DNA of 64,000 nt, taken from the NCBI GenBank assembly GCA_003255065.1, contig QAOA01007267.1, positions 210,303 to 274,302 of the forward strand, given 5' to 3'. Made by a program: the position numbers and the translations under genes. Below, piece by piece: positions 46,839-57,395 of the stretch; position 1 is the first letter of the stretch, and each line of letters begins with the position of its first letter. The notes below the pieces were generated by a model, which ran no database searches, was not told the origin of the DNA, and worked only from the letters and a program-made list of their open reading frames with translations. Origin of the DNA: Cercis canadensis (taxonomy: Eukaryota > Streptophyta > Magnoliopsida > Fabales > Fabaceae).

Positions 46839-49248
46839 ATGGGGTGTTGTGTCTCAACTAGCAGTAAGAGTACTTGTAGCAGCAGGAGCAATGGCGAGAC
46901 GTTGTCGCCGCCGTGTTTGGGGATCGGATTCTGTGGGCAAAAGAGTTCAAGGAGAACATTCTCAGATCATGTTATTTCCCTGCACCATTTACCATCCTTA
47001 CCAAACAGAATTTTCAGTAATGGAAAGAGCAGGAGTTCTTGCATATTTACACAGCAGGGTCGAAAGGGTATCAACCAGGATGCCATGATTGTATGGGAAG
47101 TAAGTATGTTCATGATGTGTGATTCTCAATGATTAAAGACAAGCTTGATTGTTTTTAGACGTTGATGTTTTAGTTTGGATCTGTATTTCTGTAGGATTTC
47201 ATGTCAGAAGATGTGATCTTTTGTGGTGTCTTTGATGGCCATGGTCCTCATGGGCATCTTGTTGCACGTAAAGTGAGGGATGCCTTGCCTGTAAAATTGC
47301 TTTCATTTTTGCATTCTTGTGAATCGAGGCGAAATGGGTCAGGTAAAGCTTGCTTCAAAGGGAAGGTGAAGTCTGATGGTGGAGAATTGGAGAAGGATTG
47401 TTCTGCTGAGGATAAACTCAACTCTATATGGAGAGAATCTTTCATGAAGGCATACAAGGCTATGGACAAAGAGCTAAGGTCTCATCCAAATCTGGACTGC
47501 TTCTGTAGTGGGAGCACCGCTGTCACTATAGTGAAGCAGGTCATGCCAAGAACAGATTCTACACTCTTGTTTCCCTTTTTTTCTTTCCCCCTCTCCTTTT
47601 CTTAATTTTTTTTTTTCTCTTTCAGGGTTCAAATCTGTTCATGAGCAATATTGGGGATTCCCGAGCAATAATGGGATCCAAAGACAGCGATGATTCCATG
47701 GTGGCAATTCAGTTGACTGTTGATTTGAAGCCTGATTTGCCAAGTGTGTTATATGCCATCAATATCATCATTCATCATTTCTCTTTGCAATTTATGTTTT
47801 TTGTTTGAACGAACCTAATTTATTCCTATTTTGATGTGAATTCTTATAGGGGAAGCAGAAAGAATTAAACGGTGCAAAGGTAGGGTATTTGCTTTGCAAG
47901 ATGAGCCTGAAGTACCTAGGGTATGGTTGCCCTTTGATGATGCACCTGGATTAGCAATGGCTCGAGCATTTGGAGATTTCTGCTTGAAGGAGTATGGTGT
48001 GATTTCTATACCCGAATTCTCTCATCGTCTGCTTACGGACAAAGATCAGTTCATTGTTCTTGCATCAGATGGGGTAAGAATTTTCAGTCTCAATTCTACC
48101 CATGTATTTGGTCTTTTGGTAATTTATGAACGTCTGTTAGTTTTCTTCTAGTGTGAATCTGTAGGGAAGATGAACATGACTTTTGCCATTCTAAAGTTAT
48201 TTCTGTTGGTTACTAGGATGTGATGACTACTTTCTAGTAAGCCAGAGAGCAGTTGTTAGATATTTGACTTTTATGCAACAAAGTTTTGATAAATTTCTGT
48301 ATGCAAGGAAGAAGAGTTGTAAGTAACTTGATTTAAGCTATGTAAATTTCTCTATGTAATAATATTACCCCTTGTAATTAGGAAACACAAATAGTTAATA
48401 TTTGACTTTTATGCAACAAAATTTTGATAAAATTCAAAGGACACTATAGCTACAGTAGAAATATAAGAAAATTAGACATTTTTCAGTGTGATTTTGGCCA
48501 GGATGCAAATTTGCATTGCTAGAGTGGAATTTGCTACTACTCCTTCATGGTTTCATCCACAAGATTGTCCACCCCACTGTGGAGCATGAAACATTAAATC
48601 ATTAATACTTTCTTCGCCATTGGATAAGGTTGTTACATATTGCATTACTAATAATTGAGATTCTTTGACCATTCATTGCCCCAGGACCTAGACTTCAAGT
48701 TTCTCTTTCCCCTCTATAGTTCTATGCTGCTGTGATGTTGCTCTGCAAACTCCCATGTTAACTTTGTGAATAAATGTTCACAGGTCTGGGATGTGTTAAG
48801 CAATGAGGAGGTGGTTGAAATAGTTTCTTCAGCACCAACGCGGTCATCGGCAGCAAGGATTCTGGTGGATTCTGCTGCTCGAGAATGGAAACTGAAATAT
48901 CCAACTTCAAAGATGGATGACTGTGCTGTTGTGTGCCTATTTTTGGACGGGAAAATGGACTCGGAATCCGATTACGATGAACAAGGCTTTTCTTCTGCTA
49001 CAATCCAGAGCAACCATTCAGGTAATCCAATTGAATCAGACGATGGTCAAAAGTCAGAGCCATCTCTGCAAAGGAACTTCACTGTGAGATCCTCAGAAGA
49101 AAATGAGACTTATGGAGGACTAGCTGTTGATGCTGAAGATGGAACATCACCAGCTGATGATCAAAACTGGTCAGGTTTGGAAGGTGTCACCCGTGTAAAC
49201 TCGCTGGTCCAGCTTCCTAGATTTTCTGAGGAAAGGCCAAACCCTTGA
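46839..49248 (+). CDS. Protein phosphatase 2C (plant clade E-like)
   Basis: Mg/Mn-dependent Ser/Thr phosphatase. Five exons: 46839-47099, 47195-47539, 47626-47743, 47850-48073 and 48784-49248, 470 aa. The start MGCCVS is a consensus for N-myristoylation with neighbouring Cys for palmitoylation, so membrane attachment is likely. PP2C motifs in order: RKGINQDAMIVWE, VIFCGVFDGHGPHGH, CSGSTAVTIV, MSNIGDSRAIMGS, LTVDLKPDLP, PGLAMARAFGDFCLKEYGV, FIVLASDGVWDVLSNEEVV and MDDCAVVCLFLD. The metal-binding Asp residues (VFDG, ASDG, MDDC) are all present, so it should be active. A C-terminal tail of ~95 aa is acidic and Ser-rich. It resembles Arabidopsis At1g03590 and At4g03415 (PP2C52) by memory. The start was chosen for MGCC; the frame is open further upstream. 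Confidence 0.93.
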
Positions 49249-50406
49249 ATTTTGATGGTTTTATGTAGAAAGGAAATGGGATCGCTTTATTGTAAAACTT
49301 GGCGCTAAAGTGAATTCAAGAAAGAAAATCTTTCTGGCTATGGTTGTGTTGAAAACCCTTCTTTGATTAATTATTTATGTTTAGAAATCTCCAGATGTTA
49401 CATTCAAGAGGCGGGGAAGCATAAGGTCCACGAAACGAACTGGAATCAGCATTAAGCAATGTGTTAATAGAACTTAACTCTGAGAGGAGTGAGGTTATTA
49501 AACAAATTGAATATTGTCAATGAACTAGTAAGACAAGTTGTTTGATGTTGGGATTGAGAGGTTCATGAATTGAATCATGGCATATGATAATAGGCCAACA
49601 ATATACGGAGCTGCATATGATGGTGGTGGTACCCTAGTCTAGTCAGTTTGATAAGAATCATTCTCTATGAAAAATCTGTTGCTGCAGAAGCAAATAATTG
49701 AAACGCTGAACAGGAGAAAAATTATGTACAAATTGAGAACTAACCAGAGAATGTGTCAGACTAGGGCCATCTGCCTCCTGCTTTTAGTGAAGTAAAAGAG
49801 CAAGTAAATAGTAATATGTAAAACTAGATGTTATACAAGAAGAACTGAGTTCTATAACTATTGATCGATGTCAATAGTTTCTCACAAAAAACTACGGTGG
49901 AAATTGAACCAATAGAGCAAAATGTTGAAGCTATATGATTGTACAAAGCAAATGATTTACTGGATGTCACCCACTTTACACTTTCTTGGGTGCTAAGAGG
50001 GTGGGAAAGTCGGTGGAAATATAGAGTAAGAACTAGGTAAGTGAAAGTAGAGAGGATAAAAACTAGAATGCAGTGGAGAAGCAAATGCCAAGTTTTCTTG
50101 GTATGACGCTGCATAAAATCAGCCATGTGAAGGCTCCATTTAGTTGAACCAGAGAAAATATTAGACTCCATTTACGAGCCGCTATGAAATTGGTGAAATG
50201 TTTCCAAAAATAGCAGGTAATACCGTAATAGAAGTGAGGCCGAATAACATTTTAACTATTTTCAAGAATGAAGTAACTGCATTTCACTTAGCCGCAAATC
50301 ATCATCTACCAAGAGGTCCCATGCATTTGTGCCATTGCCCTTCTCATGGCATTTGCTTGGGAATCCATCTCTTAACTCACCGTCAAGACTGAGCTGAACC
50401 TGTAAC
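49249..50406. other. Spacer between PP2C and the cell-wall protein gene
   Basis: Contains the PP2C 3' UTR and the promoter of the next gene. A minus-strand frame at 49824-50171 (115 codons, one hydrophobic stretch) has no family resemblance and no support; it is not annotated as a gene. Confidence 0.4.
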
Positions 50407-50413
50407 TATAAAA
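50407..50413 (+). promoter_or_regulatory. TATA box of the cell-wall protein gene
   Basis: TATAAAA lies 82 bp before the start codon, in the expected place for a short leader of about 50 nt. Confidence 0.65.
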
Positions 50414-50488
50414 GGCACCCACTTCCTTCATGCTTCATCACAAAACACCTCAGTTCACACTTCTCATCAATCAAAAGTCTCAGTGACA

Positions 50489-50899
50489 ATGGCCTACAAA
50501 ACTTCTTCCTCGTTCCTTGCATTTCTTCTCATCTTCAATATCTTGCTTGCCACAACTTGGCAAGTATCTGCTCGACACAACATTGCCAAGAACTCCAAAA
50601 CCCAGGAGGACAAGAAAGAGCCTCAGTGGTTGTTTCACTCTGATGGCAGTGTTTATATTCCAGGCGTTGGACGAGTAGGATTGCCGCCTAATAATTGGCT
50701 TACACCCAACACTCCATTCCCTGGTGGCAGTGGAGGAGCAGGGTCTACACCTAACACTCCATACGGTGGTGGCAGTGGAGGAGCAGGATCCAGCGGCGGT
50801 TACGTTCCAGGTGGTGATGATACGTTTGTCCCAAACCCTGGTTTTGAGGTCCCAAGTCCGGGAAGTGGTGGTGGAGTTCCACGAGCAGTTCATCCCTGA
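50489..50899 (+). CDS. Small secreted glycine-rich putative cell-wall protein
   Basis: 136 aa, single exon. A signal peptide of about 28 residues (hydrophobic core FLAFLLIFNILLATTW, probable cut after VSA) sends it to the apoplast. The mature part has a charged segment, then WLFHSDGSVYIPGVGRVGLP, a Gly/Ser/Pro-rich region with a 15-residue tandem repeat (TPNTPFPGGSGGAGS and TPNTPYGGGSGGAGS, 50702-50746 and 50747-50791), then YVPGGDDTFVPNPGFEVP-SPG. That last motif and the IPG-GR motif are typical of the family annotated as putative cell wall protein in many dicots. The molecular role is unknown. The leader is short, with a clear TATA box. Confidence 0.87.
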   Translation: MAYKTSSSFLAFLLIFNILLATTWQVSARHNIAKNSKTQEDKKEPQWLFHSDGSVYIPGVGRVGLPPNNWLTPNTPFPGGSGGAGSTPNTPYGGGSGGAGSSGGYVPGGDDTFVPNPGFEVPSPGSGGGVPRAVHP

Positions 50900-53418
50900 A
50901 TTCACTCAGTTTCAGGCCATCATGCATCAGTGCACTAGCTAGACTTAGTATCTAGATTTGTTAGTTTTTGCCTCAGTCCCAGTCTTTACTGCTTTCTAAT
51001 CATAAATAAGTGAGCTCCATGTATGCACTCGAGTCTGCTACTTACAATGGGCTCTATGGATTGCAAGTGTTTCAGCTCTTCCTCGTCGTTTATGATGAAT
51101 CAGTATGCTACAAGTTTACGAGTTTATGCAAATTAGTGTTCTAAAATTAGATTGTGAATCCTCAATCATATAATTCTACCATAGCCAGTACATTTTATAT
51201 ATGCGACTTGGATTTCTTTTGAAACCCTCAAAATGGTAATTTGCACGCAGTATCTATAAAGCAAAGAGCTCCTAATAATAGTTCTTGTAGACTTGTAGCA
51301 CCCGTGGGGCACACAAAATTTGCTAAAAGGAAATTTCATTCACCACTTTTCTGCAGTACGTCATTGCAGGAATATTCAGTTAAATATTACAAATTACAAA
51401 TTTACTTTACAACGCAATCAGTGTCATATGATCTTATCTTCTGTTTGGAGAAAAAGAACAGGGGAAAGGAGAGAGAGAGAGGGATTGTAGAATGCGTGTT
51501 GTAAGAAGTATTAGAAGTCGATCAAGGAGAGAGAGAGAGGGATTGTAGAATGCGTGTTGTAAGAAGTATTAGAAGTCGATCAATGACAATTATGCAGACA
51601 ATCAACACATGGAAAATTCATGCAGACTTGCATTTGTGCCCAAGGTTACTCTGAACCATCGTTGCTTATATCACATTGAATACCTTCACCCTCAATTTTC
51701 CATGAAAGAGAAGAAATATTATGTAGACATGCCAAAATTGAATTAAATTAAATACAGCATATAGCATCCCTCCAAGGGGAAAAAAAATGCATAACATGAC
51801 ATAAAGTTCCATCAAAACAGAAGATATATCTCATAGAGGAGAGAACCCACACTCCAATTTCCCACTTCCAATCAACCGACTGTCCTCGATTCATATCCTG
51901 TAAGCCAAAAAGCTTTACTAGAGATGATGAAATCCATTTATTTTCCTCAAGATCTCACATCACAATAGAAAGATAAAACTTCAGCGCATTAATGGATGGT
52001 AGCATTGGTAGGTGTGCAATCAAGCAAGTGACTTCACCACCAACCTATCACATGCGAAATAGCAGTTTTGGGTCTTGAATATTTTCTCTCCCACCGGAGA
52101 AGATTCTCCCAACGAGAAAATGGAAACTCACTATCATCAAGCCCTCTCTTTTCTCTCTCTCTCTCTCTCAAAATAAGAAGAGTACTAACTCATCATTTTA
52201 ACTGGCAGACAATTTTATGGGAATGACTAGCACACAGCATCTCTAAAAGTTAATTTTCACAATTAAGTACTAAGAACACTTGCGAAAGAAGGCATAAATC
52301 CCTAAGTTATCTTTTGATTCCAAAATCAAAGCCAGAAAATCAGCATTGTCAAAGGGAATCCCCATTCCAATGTGAAAGAAACAGAAATATGACTTTTCTG
52401 TCACCATCTGTTTTCATCTCTATCCTTTGTATCATGATACCTATTTTGGCTGTCAAGTTTCTTTTTCACAACCAAGTCAAATGATGACAAAAAGTAGAAA
52501 CTGGATAGGGTAAATTCAATTACAAGACCTCAGTGAAAGATTCAATCATTTGTAATCTATACAGGAAATAGATGAAGGTGAAGGACAAAAGATAAGGGGT
52601 AAATAATTGTACAGAAATTTTATAATTCCAGAGCAAATATTTATCTACATAGAGAAAGATGATGTATTCAATTATCACATGCTAGGATTCGATCAAACTG
52701 ACACTTGCCAATACCTGCGAGCTAGGAACTGGATCTGCCATGGAAGCCTAGATATGCCACATGAGATCCTGGAGATAGAAAGAGATGTAGAAGATAGTCA
52801 GCAAGCATTTTCAGCAAAGTAAACTAACAACAGTAGCAGATACACATACAACAAACCCTTATGAGAGGGAGAGAGGAATGCTGTGAGTAATAATCCTAAA
52901 AACTAGAAGAAACCAGAATCTTAAGCCTAAAAATTGTTGAACTGACATTCTGAAGTGACAACTCTCTATTACTTCACTCGAAAGGAACATCTTTTTAGAC
53001 ACATCGTCAATGAATAGTTGCACCTCTAACACAATCATAACAATCTATTTTGGTTTGATGTGAGTGAACCTCCAAAAGGAGAGGGGGCGGAAGGTTGTGG
53101 CACACAAACAAGATAATACAAGGATTATGGGAGTAGAAAATCAACAAGAGCATATATAACAAAGTTCCAATAAAATTAGGAAAAAAAAATAGTAGCTTAT
53201 CTCCTAACTGCCGCAAAATCATTGTTGAAATACATAGCATTAAAGTCTATTGCGTCTAAATTATGGAGCAAGAATGAGAAAATGGAAATTGCAAAGGTTT
53301 GTATTGCGCTTTATAAATGCATAGAAAAATGGAAAAAAATAAAAAATAAAAATAAAGTGGGAAGGTGAATTAGTAAATACCAGATTAAAAAAAAGTGTAT
53401 TTTCTGTAGATTGAGAGA
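50900..53418. other. Spacer, with a 58-bp tandem duplication
   Basis: No complete gene seen. It contains the tandem repeat at 51468-51583 and a (CT)n run near 52154-52170. A segment around 52707-52820 on the minus strand has a possible acceptor/donor pair (ctccag|gatctc, ctcgcag|gtattg) and could be a 3' UTR exon of the small membrane-protein gene at 53419-53574. That is speculative. Confidence 0.4.
51468..51583. repeat. Perfect 58-bp tandem duplication
   Basis: 51468-51525 and 51526-51583 are identical by eye. The unit starts with a GA run (ggagagagagagagggattg) and ends agtcgatcaa. The two copies abut with no N, so it may be a real recent slippage or unequal exchange. Confidence 0.85.
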
Positions 53419-53574
53419 TCAAATGCCGACCATCTTGAAGATGATGAAGGAGAGAAATGCGACGAAGATCAAGAGGAAAAGGTAATCAACGAAGACGAAG
53501 AATCTGGTTGATCCATGATTCTTCTTCTTGTGGGTTTTGGCCGTAGAATCGTCCAGTTCTTCCAGCTTCGCCAT
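53419..53574 (-). CDS. Probable 51-aa single-pass membrane protein
   Basis: MAKLEELDDSTAKTH opens the frame, followed by a lysine-rich patch (HKKKNHGS) and TRFFVFVDYLFLLIF continuing through a hydrophobic helix to IIFKMVGI at the C-terminus. There is one transmembrane segment of about 23 residues with a positive region before it. The ATG at 53574 is preceded by a stretch whose frame continues upstream (to 53844), but composition changes there, so the short start is preferred. Short proteins with a FFVFVDYLFLL-like helix occur in other plants to my memory, without a known function. Alternatives: a chance frame, or one exon of a longer gene. No paralogue lies in the window. Confidence 0.55.
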   Translation of the reverse strand: MAKLEELDDSTAKTHKKKNHGSTRFFVFVDYLFLLIFVAFLSFIIFKMVGI

Positions 53575-56500
53575 TGCAAAGGGGAAGATGGCAGATCTGC
53601 GATTTTTTCTTATTTTTCTCGAAAAAATTAAATTAATTCTATGGAGATGCAGATTGCCAGATTGTCCGAATGGAAGATCCGTTGCGACCCGCGCTGATTG
53701 TAGACACTGAGAAATCATGCAACGGCCGTGACTGGGTGAGAGAAGCTCCGAATTCACAAAGGCCAATAGGCAATACCCGCGTAGTTGGAAACTATTTGGG
53801 CTTAGGCCCAACTTATCTCTCACTTGCTCCACTCTCCAACCCAAATTCTGTAAGGCCCAAGATCAATAAAATGATTCCATTTTTTGAACCCAACAAAAAA
53901 GAGGAATTTCTAGACCAAAAAAAAGGATCAAAGATAAAGTACAATCATGTAACAATAAAAGAAGTAGAATGAAATTTAAAAACCACATGAATCTTACTGT
54001 TTTTCTTTCCCTCTTGATATTTAATTTCAAGTGGCATTTTCTGTGAGGCTTGAGATTATAATGCTCTCTCTCTCTTATTTCATGTCTGCTTAAAATATAA
54101 ATTGAATCTTTATCTGTATTTAAGGGTACATAGAAGAGGTTGGCCCCTCACTTCTCAGGTTTGAGCCCAGGTCCCTCTCCTAATCCCTTGTAACACAAAG
54201 TGTCACAAATAAACAATAAATAAATAAATAAATAAATAGGTTAATTATGCAAGAGAAAGAAAGGGTAGAAGATTAGAAGCTAATTTGATGATAATTAAGT
54301 GAATAGGTAACCTTTATCACTGCTCCTTTTGACCATTTCATGGGGTTCTCTGAACTCCACTGAGATGAAAGCCAAATAATTCCCAGGAGATGGGACTGGC
54401 AGAGTTGAGAATGTTCCAAAAGTTGACAAAGACACGTTCCCCCCTCCCTAGGCTTGCTGGCCCACATTGTGTGATACATAATATGCCTTAGGAATAGATC
54501 ACACCCACACCCACTGCTCTTCTTGTTATAATTAAGAATAAGCAAGAGTTCTTAGCTTGTTAGTTTATGTACTTAATAGTAATTTCAATAGCCGATGCCG
54601 ATTGATGCAGGAAATAAAATACAGATCTGCTTTAATTCTCAGCTTAAGCTAGACTTATTCATCTAAGTGGTCCCTCTCATCACTCAATGTTGTCATCATT
54701 TTATGGCCATCCCTCTGTTCAGTCCTTGTTGAATGCATAAATTGATCAAATTGCACTGCGTTTGGACAGCTACTTTCACTTTCAGTGATTCATATACACT
54801 CCATAAGAAAGTGGAATTGTCTAGTTTAAGTGAGGTGCTTGCTTAAAATTATCTTCAGACCAGACACAGTTGGTTTCTAGTTTCTACTTTGTACAATGAT
54901 TCCGATTTCCTATTAAGAAAGTGGCAGCATCACAAGTACTAATTAATAGAAACTGATATTGAAATTGATTAATCAGTCACATTATGTGCCAAAGTAAAGA
55001 TGGCCCTAAAGTAGATTCCACTACTTGCAACTTGGAACTCAAAGTTCACTAAATCACTAGCATCAAATTTTGGAGCACCCATTCAAGTTGGTTCGACCTC
55101 AAATGGGTGAGTGCAATTATGGTTAGCTTTGAATGGGTGAAGAAGATTCATTTGCAACCAAACCCAAGTCGGAAACTTTTGAGGATAGTGGCCGTACAAA
55201 TATTTTGTTTGTGATGGACAGAAGAAGCAAAAGGCGAACCAGAACCGTTTGTGAATGATGTGGTTTGGAATACATTGGATTACAGAGAACAGAGAAGTAC
55301 CCAACAAAATCTTCCAACATAGGCCACATCATATCGATCATATTCATATGGCCCAATAGGACGCAGGGACATCTTGTTTCATAGATTCTAATATTAATAA
55401 ACAACTGGTAGGCAACGCTTCAGATTGAATCATTGGAGTGCATAATTTGAAGCACCAAAAAAAAAACAAATGAAGTGCATGGTCCTAATCACACCAATAA
55501 CATCTAAATGCTCATTTGCTGCATTACATTACATATTGCCCTTCGCATTTTCTTTTCTTTCAAATAAAGATAAAATCTTTTGGGTGTTTCTACCCTATAC
55601 CACTCTTACTTACCATAATTCACATTAAATAATTTTTTATATAGTTTTTCTTTAAATTTTACTAAAGTTATATAAAAAATAATAATAAAATTTATATTAT
55701 ATTATATTAATTATACCAATTTGACACACTATATCTCAATTTCAGAATGTAAAACCCTTGGAAACACCCAAATCCCTTTACTAAATGAATGAATCAATCA
55801 ACCTTTAGAACACATCATGTGCAAGTGCAACCGTTCTACAGAAGAGCTACATATAAATGACAAATCTGAATTGAAATATCTGATGGTGGACCATTCTAAG
55901 TCTAATATAGGCGTACATAATCTTTGGTCGATCAGACTTATTAATTCATCAAGTACTAATAATTGATTGAACTTTTTAAGTATCAAAAAATTATGTTCTA
56001 TCTTCAATCTTTTACCACTTGGATATAACTATATATTCCCAAATTGTAAAATTACCGAACAAATACATTTTTTACAGAGAAATATCTAAAATTTTGAGGT
56101 TGATTATTCAATTCAATCCCCCTTTTGCCCATGAATGCCTACATTTACCTTGAAGAGGACAACTTGGAAGAGGCCCCGGTTTGGTAATTTCAAAAGTTTA
56201 AAATTAAGACGGCTAAGCTGTGTTCTGCTGTCTTCAATTTCATGAGTTTTACTTATTCTATGCATTTATGAAATCTATTATTCTGTGCTCCAAAATGCAC
56301 AATTTCAAATTATTCCTTAACACGGTTCCAAACTGTGCTTATCTTGAAGAAAAACTGAATACTCCACCATGAAAATTCATAGTTGATGATGTCAATCATT
56401 TGTGAGTTAAATATGATCATTATTAAAAATATTTGATGTCATGAGTTTTTTTTTTTTTTTTTGTATATTATCTTCCTTTTTATGACACATAGGGTACAAT

Positions 56501-57145
56501 AAAAATCTGTGGGAATTTCTTGGAGAAATTTTTGTTGTTCATTTGTTTTGACGTAAAAACACAAATTAAAAACAAATTTTTGAGAAAAATAATCAGCAAT
56601 ACGCAATTCCAAAACAAGTACATTAATATTGGTCCAGACATACACCCTGTAGCGAGCTGTCCCCTGTCCTTTATGGTTGGCAGGGGCCAGAGGATACAAT
56701 TAACCTAGAACCACCTTCACAGGTTTCCTTGTAGTGATTCATTCATTGATTTCTGAATTCTTACTTAGTATGCGCCAATCCAACAGAATACTAACCAGTG
56801 CTCACTTTTTTGTTTTCTAATTTCTGCATGGTTCTCTTCTCTTGGCGATTCTAGTATTGGAAGGGAAATGGAAACCCATATGATATATCCAAGTCCAAGA
56901 CTAAAATGACAAAAATGAGGTACCAAACAAAAGGAGCAAAAAATAAAGTAATTAATTAACATAAAATGATTGAGCATGGCCTCATTTTCAAATGGTGACT
57001 CACAATAAATTGGAGGGAAAGCGGTCAGCTATCAAGACTAAGACTAATGGGTTTTGGTCCCTGGCCACAATAGTGCCCATCTCATATCTCTACATAAAAG
57101 AATCTCTCTCTCTTTCTCTCAAAATGATAACTCCATTCTGTGGTG
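53575..57145. other. Gene-free spacer before the GH3 gene
   Basis: About 3.6 kb with no recognised gene. It contains an AAAT-type microsatellite at about 54217-54238. Minus-strand frames at 55083-55404 and 54273-54545 have no recognisable motifs. Confidence 0.45.
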
Positions 57146-57151
57146 TATAAA
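57146..57151 (+). promoter_or_regulatory. Candidate TATA box of the GH3 gene
   Basis: TATAAA lies 250 bp before the first ATG. Between it and the ATG is a purine-rich leader with two GAGACA words (57319-57324 and 57338-57343), the reverse complement of the auxin-response core TGTCTC. These lie in GA-rich sequence and may be chance. Confidence 0.3.
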
Positions 57152-57395
57152 CTATCGTACCATTGTTCGATGGAGCTTGCTGCAAGGTTTGGTTGAGGGT
57201 TTTCAATAAGGGACCAAGCTATACAATTAGATGGATAAGTTATACAAGAGGGGATATTTCAATTTGTTGGGCTCCCTTGCCCCTGCCAGTTGGTTCTTCT
57301 CTTATTTTGCCATTTAGAGAGACAGAGAGAGGGGACAGAGACAGAGTGAGACCCCCACCAATACAGAATTATTTTTGCACATCACACCACTTTCT

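Noticed and set aside
49824..50171. A 115-codon minus-strand frame with a hydrophobic stretch
   Set aside because: No family resemblance, no splice partners, and it lies in the promoter region of the cell-wall protein gene.
54150..54195. A tRNA-like phrase ggtttgagcccagg
   Set aside because: No cloverleaf arms or anticodon stem could be found around it.
57319..57343. Two GAGACA words as auxin-response elements of the GH3 gene
   Set aside because: They lie in a GA-rich leader where such words arise by chance, and the GH3.10 type is not known to me as strongly auxin-induced.
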